This document shows, one piece after another, positions 55,407-64,000 of a stretch of 64,000 bases of DNA (position 1 is the first letter of the stretch; the number at the start of each line of letters is the position of its first letter). The notes under the pieces were generated by a model that worked only from the letters and a program-made list of their open reading frames with translations, had not been told where the DNA came from and made no database searches. The stretch is from Porodaedalea pini (lineage: Eukaryota > Basidiomycota > Agaricomycetes > Hymenochaetales > Hymenochaetaceae): the NCBI GenBank assembly GCA_002794775.1, contig NBAY01000006.1:682001-746000 (forward strand), written 5' to 3'. The translations under genes were made by a program, and so were the position numbers.

Positions 55407-56536
55407 ATGTCAAGACCAGAGCTTATAGCGCCCCCAGAGATAGTAAGTAAGCTACTGTGATCTTCACTCACGCAGCCTCTAATATCTCTTCAAGTACTAT
55501 GGCGACACAGAGGCGAAGAAATACACCGCCAAGTACGTCTTCGAACCTCAGTCTAGTCACGTTTAGACTTAAACTGCACAATGCAGTACGCGCATACAGC
55601 AAATCCAGAGCGACATGACGCACCGTGCACTAGAGCTACTCAGCCTTCCGAAGGAGAGTCAAAATTCCTGCTCGACATCGGATGCGGCTCCGGCCTGTCG
55701 GGCGAGATTTTGGATGAGGAGGGACATTATTGGGTCGGCGTTGACATTGCACCCAGTATGCTAGGTGAGTGCTCTTCTGATATTTGGACGGAGAGGACAG
55801 GTATTGACTGAGAGGTTTTGGAGAGGTCGCATTGGAACGTGAGGTGGAAGGCGATTTGTTTTTGCATGATATCGGGCAGGGTTTCGGGTTTCGACCGGGA
55901 AGCTTTGACGGAGCTATCAGGTTCGCTATCTTCCCCTCTTTTACTCATCACGACTAGCCTAAGCTACCATGCAGTATATCTGTAATTCAATGGCTGCTCA
56001 ACGCCGAGACTTCACACCCCTCATCCTCTCCACCCGCCCGCCTTACCCGTTTCTTCACAACACTCTACGCCGCACTACGCAACCCCTCGCGCGCTGTGCT
56101 CCAATTCTACCCGACCTCAGACGACCAGATTCACCTCATCACCTCCATCGCGCAGCGTGCAGGCTTCGGCGGTGGCATCGTTGTTGACTACCCGAATTCG
56201 AAGAAGGCGCGGAAGGTATTTTTGTGTCTGTTTGTTGGATCTGGCGGAGGGGTGCAGCAGGTGCCAAAGGGCCTTGAGGGCGAGGAGGAGGCTGGAGAGA
56301 CGGTCGTTTATGAGCGGAGAAGGGAGAAGGAGAGGAGGAGGGAAAAGAGTGGGAAGAGGAAGGGTGTGAAGGCTAAAGATTGGATATTGAAGAAAAAAGA
56401 GGTATATTGTTTCTTTCTCCCTACTTCGCTGCTCTCCATTTTCTAACCTTGACTATAGCTGTATCGCCAGCGAGGGAAAGAGAGCGTACCAAACGACTCA
56501 AAATTCACCGGACGAAAGCGGAGACCAGTTTTCTGA
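55407..56536 (+). CDS. BUD23: 18S rRNA (guanine-N7) methyltransferase BUD23, with an apparent 1-nt frameshift
   Basis: SAM-dependent enzyme that methylates a conserved 18S rRNA guanine, with Trm112. ATG 55407 encodes [11 protein letters not shown], then an intron, [12 protein letters not shown], an intron, and [20 protein letters not shown]. The SAM motif [20 protein letters not shown] follows in a different frame with no room for an intron. One extra A in the run near 55658-55661 would restore the frame. Downstream are DIAPSML, SFDGAIS, an intron and [12 protein letters not shown], followed by [20 protein letters not shown] and [20 protein letters not shown]. The basic C-terminus ([22 protein letters not shown]) is the family's nuclear-targeting tail. 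All other landmarks are intact, so a sequencing error is a real possibility. Confidence 0.88.
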
Positions 56537-56566
56537 TTTTTAGATCTACTTGTATTAGTGTATCGT

Positions 56567-58189
56567 CTATATTACCCGCTTCTCGACAAAGAGATCTCCA
56601 CATCGTCGAACAGCCTCCTTCGGACCACTTCGAATGAACAGACCCTGCAGCGCTGCCATACTGACGCGCCGACCGGCCTCCCACTGCTCCTGTACGGTTT
56701 TGCTGAGTTCTGTCCCCAAGACGTCGATTTCCGCATCAGACAAGTCGTCATCTCCGCGATAGAAGCGCGTGAAGAGGCGGTAGGCCTGTGAGGGCTGCGC
56801 GTCGTCGATCAGCTCGAGGAGGTCGACCCGCCCTGGCCTGATGAGCGCAGGGTCTAGCCGCTCAAGATGATTCGTTGTCATGAAGATGATACGCTCTTCA
56901 CCTGAGGCTACTCCGTCAAGTGCATTGAGGAAGCCAGAGAAGGTTACGGACGATTGATACCTGAGAGAAAATACAATTGCTTTGGTATCCAAAGCATAAA
57001 ATCGAGTACGAAAACTACTCACCCATCCTCACTAGTTTGCACGCGTTTGTTGAAGGCGGCGTCGATATCCTCGATGAGAATGATACTCCGTTCAACGGCA
57101 TTAGACAGCAAGTGATTCAACTTATCGTCACCCAGTCCTCGTTCAGAGAGATTAAGCAAGCAGATATCGTAGTTTAGTGCGCCTGCGAGCGCCTGAATGA
57201 AAGAAGATTTTCCAGACCCTGGAGGTCCATGTAAAAGGTAGCCTCTCCGATACGGGATACCTACGGCAGATTGAGATATTCTGAATTCATGAAAGAACAA
57301 ATCTGCGCACCTCGATCTGCATACCATTTTCGTCTTCGTAAAAACGCCTGCACGTCCTCCTCGATACGCTCTGCCACGCCGTCCGCGAGAACGACGCTTC
57401 CGACTGGTCGTTTCCGACGCGGCATACCAAATGGACGCCATTCCGTGCCCCAAGCAGTGTACAGCACAAGCTTGCCCTCCTGCTCGCGCAGCGCCGCATC
57501 CCTCGCCTCCCTTAACAGTTTCTCAAACAACGGCGCATCGCGCGAAAGCGTGGTCAGCGTGACGGTCTCCCATGGCGAGCCCGACGACAGCTGCGCGCTC
57601 TTCACGTCGCGCTCGCGGCGCGCCTGCATCCACGCGCCGCGGTAGCGCAGCCAGTGTGTGCCCGGACCCGCGACGAGCGCAAACCCGACGCTCGCGCTCC
57701 CGTTGCGGTGCGTCTGCACGCGTGTCTCGACGCTTAGCTGGTGGCTGCGCGGGGCGAGGCGCGCGAGCAGCGACCCGGGACCGCTCTTTCTTGCGTGATC
57801 GCGTGCGGCTTGCTGTGCCGCCATCCACTGGAGGACCCAGGCGTATGCACGGTCTCGGTTTGGAATCTCGAGAGAGACAAGCATTCGACGTTGAAGAATA
57901 GTAGAGCCGAGGACGAGTGACTGGCGAAGGACGGTTAGCGCAACGCCCACACCCATGAGCCCGAAGCCCGCATTAAAATACGGGCTGCGCTTGAACAAAC
58001 CTACCATCAGCATTCCAGTTCTTATAGGTAGAGTTCAACCACATACTTATCCCCGAAGAGGTCTGCAAGGAAAGATTTTGCTGAGGACGTGCCAGGTCCT
58101 GCAGCAGCGCCAGCAGACGGCACGGAGCTCGCATTTGTGGGGTCTACGACTGCCTCAATAACTTTCTCTTTTCCTGATTCTGTCGCCAT
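56567..58189 (-). CDS. BCS1: Mitochondrial AAA chaperone BCS1
   Basis: Inner-membrane AAA ATPase that inserts the folded Rieske protein into complex III. The first exon from ATG 58189 encodes an Ala/Ser-rich segment ending FLADLFGD. After an intron, [20 protein letters not shown] is the single membrane span with internal targeting. The BCS1-specific domain follows ([53 protein letters not shown]). The AAA module has [20 protein letters not shown] (Walker A), [12 protein letters not shown] (Walker B), [20 protein letters not shown] and [20 protein letters not shown], with the arginine finger region. The stop at 56567 faces the BUD23 stop with only 30 bp between them. Confidence 0.95.
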
Positions 58190-58520
58190 GAAGAGAACAG
58201 CCTAATATAGGGAGCTAAGAAGAGTATTCAAGGTAGTGGTGACAGCATGGTTAGTCCAATTCACGTTGAACCTGAAAGCGAAGTGCAAGCGCGATCGTCG
58301 TTCACGCGTCTAACTTATCGAAAAGGCCTCAGGATGTATACAGAAATATGAAAAAGTCCTTTGACAGAACGGCCGCGGTGTACACATATATTGTAAGTAT
58401 GTATGAAAACAGGATGATTCGGCCAGCTTCACGGCGGTTCAGGGGGGTTTACAGCACCTCACAGGGAGGAAGAGAACTTCGAACATATAGCACACACATC
58501 AGAATCTACGCAGCCCACGC
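58190..58520. other. Intergenic
   Basis: About 330 bp between the BCS1 start and the Ran stop on the same strand. Presumably the BCS1 promoter and Ran 3' UTR. Nothing else is seen. Confidence 0.45.
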
Positions 58521-59679
58521 CTACAGGTCGTCGTCTTCTTCGGGGAGGGGGACAGCCTCGGCCTAAAATGTGTGTCATTGGGCAAACGCACGGTAGAGAA
58601 AATAGACAGATATAACATACCGCGGCGAGTTCCTGCTCGTACTTCTGCATGAGGTCCTGGTCGATAATGACCTGGGCCGGCTCGAGAGCAGGCGCAGCGA
58701 CGAACTCGAGCGTGTTGTTGCTGAATAAAAGAGCCATTGGTCATTGCATAATCACAGATGAATAATAGTAAAGACTGCGCACCCGACAACTTTCCTCGCC
58801 AGCCAGAGGAACGGCTTTTCGAAGTTATAGTTGGACTTCGCGGAGATCTCGAAGTACTGAAGATTCTTCTTCCTATGGAAGGTCACAGCGGCGGTCTTGA
58901 CTTTTCGTTCCTGTAAAGTCAAAAGAAAAGAAAAGAATGACATTGTTGAGTATTCTTCAGGTCAGTATGAGTGCATGCCACATCACGCACCTTCACGTCG
59001 ACCTTGTTACCGCAAAGCACAATCGGAATGTTCTCGCATACACGCTCAAGATCGCGGAACCAGTTCGGTACGTTCTTGTAGGTGATACGGGAGGTGACGT
59101 CGAACATGATAATGCCACATTGACCCTGAATGTAGTAACCGTCGCGCAGACCACCGAACTTCTCCTGCCCTGCGGTGTCCCACACGTTGAAGCAGATCGT
59201 GCCGAAGTTCGTCGTGAACGTGAGCGGGTGCACCTCCACACCAAGCGTTGCTATAATGCAAAGAAAACATCAGATGAACGCGTCGGCAAATGGATACAGA
59301 AGAGTGCCTATATAGCTGGTAGACTGGTGAGACACATACCGATGTACTTCTTTTCGAACTCTCCCGTCAAATGGCGCTATGGTTGAAGTGATCAACAGAT
59401 GATCGTACTCGATAAAGCGAGCGTAGTATGCACCTTGACGAACGTCGTCTTACCGGTACCACCGTCACCGACTGTCATCCAAATCACCCATCACGCGTAG
59501 AACACCAGTACAGAAGGACGGCGATGTAGGTGAACGCGATCGAGTACGCGATCACCGCATATGTGGAGGCAAATTTGAAAGCGAACGTCAAGTCAGCGTG
59601 TGCTGCGCAACAGCTGCACGACATACGCACCGAGAACGAGCTTGAAAGTAGGGATAGTTTGCTGCGGCTGCGCCTCCAT
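58521..59679 (-). CDS. GSP1: Ran GTPase
   Basis: Small GTPase driving nucleocytoplasmic transport. ATG 59679 encodes [20 protein letters not shown], spanning an intron inside the P-loop (GDGGTGKT). Then come [20 protein letters not shown] (switch I), [20 protein letters not shown] (switch II), [27 protein letters not shown] (base recognition), [20 protein letters not shown] and [13 protein letters not shown]. The Ran-specific acidic C-terminal tail (EDDDL) ends at 58521. There is no C-terminal prenylation cysteine, as expected. Six or more short introns are present, unusually many for a protein of about 215 aa. Confidence 0.97.
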
Positions 59680-60550
59680 TGTCGTCTATAAGTCGTTTAC
59701 GGCGAAGAGAGTATGAAGAAAGAGGAAGAGATGGTGCTCGCGATACCACTTTCTGTGAAAACTGGTGCTTTGACTCTTTGCACGTGACTCGCACGACCTC
59801 ATAATGACCCTGAGCCCCGCAACTCAACAAGTAAAAATGAATGAAAGAGCCTGAAGCTACGAGAACAATGCAGGGGCGCTGGCAGATCAAAGGAGAGAGG
59901 TCTTTCATTTTTATTACTAAGATTCGTATACATGGATACGTTTCTTTACTTTATAATGAAAATACATGAAAATGCATGTGGCGGGTCGCGCTATGCAGTG
60001 GTTTCTTTCGGAGCCGAACTTATACCCAATAAAAAAGGGAAGCAGTGTAGACAGCCACGGCATGTTCAGGTAAGCATAGTCCTGACCGTCGACTTATTGC
60101 ATCAGGAGGTTCTTGTATTAGAACACCTAAACAAATCCACGAGCATCAGAAGGAACAGAGATTTGCGAATACATGGTTGGTTAACGGCAAGCCATCCCCT
60201 AGCAGACTTGTAAGACTTCAAGGCCTCTCGCATTAGGAAGAGCATGCAAGAGCTGAAGTACTAGACAAAGCAAGTGGCCAAATAGCCCAGGGCGCTTCGA
60301 AGAGACAGGTGCGATGAATTGACCCATGTGGTTTCAAGAACGGAACGAAAGAGCTAGTGAGACCAATAGTAAGTTCCAGTAATGTTAGACAAGGCACAGA
60401 GAGCCTCAGTCCGAAAAGTCTCGAGTCGCATTTAAGACAAAGAGAACGCGAATAAATTATCATGCAATTACGATCTAAACTAGTCAGATGAACGGTCATC
60501 AGCATTCGCTCAGAACACCACTTTTGAGTAAAAAGCACACCTATATAACT
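59680..60550. other. Intergenic
   Basis: About 870 bp, the longest gene-free stretch of the right arm. It holds the Ran promoter and the uS13m 3' region. No conserved coding content was recognised in either strand. Confidence 0.45.
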
Positions 60551-61086
60551 CTATCGCCATCTCTCTATCCTGTTGAACTTCTTCGCATTCTTCGCGTTGT
60601 TCTGTGTGTTCTGTCCCCTGACCGGCAAGGCCATCGCATGTCTTCTTCCGACGTAACTGCCAATCATACGTTGATGCGCAATGTTCTCGCGGACTTCGCG
60701 CTTCAGCTCCGCCTCTACCCGTATCTTTAGTAGCGGATCTTTCCTGTTCAGCTGGGGTGCAGCGGGTGCCTGTGAAGCAGCGGCTGAGGACGCGGTTAAG
60801 GCACCTGGTGCGGCAAGTGGCAAACGTGGTAGAGCTGGAGCGGTATGAGGGGACGAAAGGAAGGATGCAAGGCCTGTGACTTGGTGTGCAGTGAGGTTGC
60901 GCACACGTTGGGTATTGTGTATTTGAAGGCGAGCACAGAGACGGTTGGCGGTGTTCTCGCCGACGCCGTAGAAAGATCGCAAAGCAATCTGATAGTTCAT
61001 TAACACAAATCCATTGCAATTATATCAGTGTTACTTACCCTTGCCAGCTTTTTGTCCGGTAAATTTACGCCCAGTACGAATACCAT
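60551..61086 (-). CDS. SWS2: Mitochondrial small ribosomal subunit protein uS13m
   Basis: Two exons (61039-61086 and 60551-60988) give 161 aa. The start FVLGVNLPDKKLARIALRSF, joined across the intron, and YGVGENTANRLCARLQI are the S13 helix-turn-helix. The C-terminal basic part contains ELKREVRENIAHQRMIGSYV and GRRHAMALPVRGQNTQNNAK, the signature S13 motif that contacts the 16S-like rRNA. An Ala/Pro-rich insertion between the halves is typical of fungal mitochondrial homologues. The start is 148 bp from the divergent XAP5 gene. Confidence 0.94.
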
Positions 61087-61234
61087 ATCGTCGTATTCTC
61101 CACCAGAGTGAGGTCAAAAGCTGAATTCGAACTGAAGAAAGTACGCGTGACGGAGTCTTGTCACAGCACGTTGTGCTGGAGTTTGGCTTGTTTTCCTACC
61201 ACCAGCTTCACTCAGATAATAGTCTGCATTCACC

Positions 61235-62497
61235 ATGTCTGGACAACCTGAAACCCGATACGAAGACCTCTTTGCGAAGGAGCGTGCTCGTGCGCGCGAG
61301 GACTTCGAGCGGCAGAAGGAGCAGCTCATCAATGCCACGGAGAAGTCACGTCCGTCAACCGCGCGTTTCGTCGGGCAGAATGATTCCATGGAGGACTCGC
61401 TCAAGAAGACGACCGTCGGTCTCGTTCATCTCCAGGACTTCCAGAAGCGTCGCCTCGAGCTCGAAGAGGAGAAAGCGCGCGTCGCAGCCAAGTCGGACGA
61501 GTTCAAGTATGTTCGACGTTCATTTATTTCATGCATTGGAGTCCAGGTGGCTTACAGAACGTGGAGGTACGTTTAGGGAGGAACAGAAGAAGGCGAAGAA
61601 GCGGAAGCGAGCACCGAAGGCGAAGCTGTCCTTTGCTGTGGATGACGAGGAGGGCGACGCTGACGGCACGTCGGGGACAAGCACGCCTAATGGCGACAGT
61701 TCCGAAGCCAGTGTCAAGAAAGCCAAGTTTCGTAAGAACCCGAACGTAGATACCTCCTTCCTTCCTGACAGAGAGCGAGAGGAGGCGGAGAGGCGGGACC
61801 GCGAAGAGCTTCGCAAGGAATGGCTCAGGAAGCAGGAAGAGCTCAAAAAGGAAGACATTGAGATCGTATATTCCTTCTGGGACGGCAGCGGTCACCGAAA
61901 ATCTGTCTCTGTATGTACCCTCGCGGGAAAGCAAGGGCACAACGATGCTGACTCCACTGCTTGTGTAGTGCAAAAAAGGTGACAGCATTAGCACCTTTCT
62001 CGAAAAGTGTCGTCAGCAGTTTCCAGAGCTTCGCGGAGTCAGCGTCGACAATCTCATGTATGTCAAGGTACGTTAATTTAACTCATCCTTATCTCCTACG
62101 AAGCTGAATTTTATGTCTCGCAGGAGGATCTCATAATACCACACGTTCGTATAGCTACTTTCTTCATTTCTAAGTGTGTGTACTTACCAAATCCTACTAG
62201 CACCATACATTCTATGACTTCATCATCAACAAGGCGCGTGGCAAGTCTGGCCCGCTCTTCAATTTCGATGTACATGACGACGTTCGGCTGCTCGCCGACG
62301 CGACGGTCGAGAAGGACGAGTCACATGCGGGCAAGGTCGTTGAGCGCAGCTGGTACCAGCGCAACAAGCACATTTTCCCAGCATCAAGATGGGAGGTGCG
62401 TTGTATCGACTACCTGTCTTCCTTAAATACTCACTGACGATGCGACGCATAGGTATTCGACCCGGAAAAGAACTATGGGAAATACACTATTGCGTAG
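61235..62497 (+). CDS. XAP5/FAM50 family nuclear protein
   Basis: Conserved eukaryotic nuclear protein linked to pre-mRNA splicing and gene expression. ATG 61235 begins a charged coiled-coil-like N-terminal region ([40 protein letters not shown]). After an intron come an acidic/basic linker and [20 protein letters not shown]. The diagnostic XAP5 domain follows: [96 protein letters not shown] and a terminal YGKYTIA. Five short introns are present, and the stop is at 62495-62497. Confidence 0.94.
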
Positions 62498-62692
62498 AGT
62501 TTGCAAATGTCTTTATTATCTTGGGTCAATGATATTTTTTTTAAAGAAAATAATGGGAGTGTTAAACTCTATGCCTTACATCTCGTTCGCTTTCGAGTAA
62601 GCTCGTCATAGTTCGTATAGTACACGTCCAACGTTTTCTAAAGAACGCATTTATCATATACATGTTATTCTGTTCCCGATGCCAATTATTGA

Positions 62693-64000
62693 CTATTTAG
62701 AAAAGGGAGATTCGTCAGGTGCCACTTGAGGAGCCGCCATCTCAATGTCATCCCCAGAATAAACCCTCGCAAGACGCGGCGCATCTTTAACAGGCAAATG
62801 CAACCCCAAAGCCATCTTCCGCCACGGACTCGTCTGGAAAATCTCATCCAGGCTCTCGAGACTCAAGCCCTTGCTCTCAGGCAGGAACGCCGCGCACACA
62901 GCGACCGTCAGCGCCGAGCACGCGCCAAACATGAAGTACGGCCCGCTCGTCGAGCGCGCGAGGAAGAGCGGCGTGGAGAACGCGACGACCCAGTTGACGA
63001 CCCAGTTCGCCGCCTGGCCGAGGCTCGTCGCGGCGGCGCGTGTGCGGTTGGGCTGGATCTCGGACGCGCAGGTGCGGATGACGATGGCCCAGGACATGGA
63101 GAAGGCGATGACGAAGAGGTAGATGAGCACGATGACGGCCCAGCGCCCTGCGGCCGTGGTGTGTGCGTTGGACGCGTAGATGGAGCCGATGACGAGCATG
63201 CAGCTCGCGACGATGCAGCCTCCGATGAGGACTGATGGGCGCCTTCCCCCTGTTACAAGGGCATCGTAAGCCCAGATTTACATATAGTGCTGACAGACGC
63301 ACATTTATCTTGGAAAGGCTGAGTGATGATCGTGCAGGCGACATTCAACAGCCCAGAAACGCCAGAGGCCAGGAAAGCCGCCTTCGTCGACGACAGCCCC
63401 GCCTGCGTGAACAGCACAGGCGCATAATACAGCACACCATCGATCCCACTCAGCTGCTGCATACCCATAAGAAAGCACCCCAAGAACGTGCGCTTCCTTA
63501 CATCCGTCTTCCACATCTGGCGAAGCTCAGCCTTCCAATTATGCTCGTTTCTTTCGCGTTCCGCGTTGCCAGCTTGGGCTTCCTCTTTCTCCGCCTCTGT
63601 CGGCCTGAGGCCGAGACGCGTCCAGGCTTTGAGCGCATCTTCGTGCCGGCCGACGTGCAGCAGCCAGCGCGGGGAGTGGGCCAGGAAAGGAGAGCCAGCG
63701 GAGAAACATGCTGCGACGACAGCCTGCAGGATAAACGGAATTCGCCAGGACATGTCTCCGTCTATTTTTGTAGTTCCGTAGCAGACGAAGTATCCTACGA
63801 ACAAAGGGGAAATCATCAACATAAATAACATACGAAGCCGTCGCATTATCAACGCACCTGTAGCTATTCCAAGAGTGATAAATAGTTGTATGGTGCATAC
63901 GAGGGTACCACGAATAGCCGCAGGTGCAATCTCGCACGTGTACACAGTTACGACGGACAAGAACAGACCCTCTCCCACTCCCGCTAAGCAGCGCCCGACG
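62693..64000 (-). CDS. Sugar transporter of the MFS superfamily (partial; N-terminus beyond right edge)
   Basis: C-terminal two thirds of a hexose-type MFS transporter. Visible family motifs are MGEGLFLSVVTVYTCEIAPA with AIRGTL just after, HSPRWLLHVGR (the PESPRWL motif with His for Glu-Ser), LGCFLMGMQQLSGIDGVLYY (the QQxxGxxxxxYY motif) and FLPESKGLSLESLDEIF (PESKG). Membrane segments include the stretch ending FSMSWAIVIRTCASEIQPNR. One intron at about 63200-63300 joins the two main exons. The protein starts beyond position 64000. The substrate cannot be assigned. The stop is at 62693. Confidence 0.88.

Noticed and set aside
55640..55680. A micro-intron resolving the BUD23 frame change
   Set aside because: There is no GT-AG pair of workable length between the two conserved blocks. 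A one-base change is the simplest explanation.
39704..56536. A functional gene cluster for ribosome synthesis (FYV7-like, RRN6-like, RCL1, BUD23)
   Set aside because: The genes are interspersed with unrelated housekeeping genes on both strands, and such genes are not clustered in fungi. Chance proximity is sufficient.
1..64000. CRISPR arrays, bacterial operons or phage genes
   Set aside because: The window is eukaryotic throughout (spliceosomal introns, nuclear tRNA intron, Pol III terminator). No regularly spaced short repeats with unique spacers are present.

Overview
The window is nuclear DNA of a filamentous basidiomycete, most likely an Agaricomycete. Nearly every gene is cut by several 50-65 nt GT-AG introns. 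Genes are compact and lie on both strands. The transposons are chromodomain Ty3/gypsy elements, and a NACHT-WD40 gene of the type abundant in Agaricomycetes is present. The species cannot be named from the sequence alone.

Left arm (about 1-9.3 kb): GPI mannosyltransferase I (PIG-M/GPI14), glia maturation factor, the 20 kDa cap-binding subunit, a probable mitochondrial two-RRM protein, an unrecognised membrane protein, and the U4/U6.U5 27 kDa snRNP protein.

Centre (about 9.3-30 kb): a gene-poor, transposon-filled block. A NACHT-WD40 (NLR-like) gene is broken in two, with its NACHT half near 11.0-11.8 kb and the remainder near 28.65-29.8 kb. Between them lies an older, unidentified insertion. 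Inside that is a 13.7-kb Ty3/gypsy unit (element 1, 13909-27608, target duplication GAATC). Element 1 in turn holds an inverted solo LTR (19150-19595) and a complete 6.2-kb second chromovirus (element 2, 20034-26275, target duplication AATGG). Both elements run on the minus strand and carry gag, protease, RT/RNase H, integrase and a C-terminal chromodomain, with pol in the -1 frame relative to gag. The stops in element 1 pol are all TGA where relatives have arginine, and almost all LTR-LTR differences are CpG transitions. This is the signature of cytosine-methylation-driven decay.

Right arm (about 30-64 kb): a decayed or divergent Pho80-type cyclin, then a dense housekeeping stretch: NMT1, mitochondrial uL3, PP4R2, a PAP2 lipid phosphatase, an FYV7-like protein, eIF1, OGG1, a mitochondrial carrier, an RRN6-like Pol I factor, UBA3, NPR2, RCL1, an intron-containing tRNA-Asn, BUD23 (with an apparent 1-base frameshift), BCS1, Ran, mitochondrial uS13, XAP5, and the C-terminal part of a sugar transporter cut by the right edge. 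Several neighbours are divergent pairs with only about 135-270 bp between start codons, implying shared promoters. Four genes act in making rRNA or the small ribosomal subunit (RRN6-like, RCL1, BUD23, FYV7-like) and two in the mitochondrial ribosome. They are interspersed with unrelated genes, so this is not evidence of a functional cluster.
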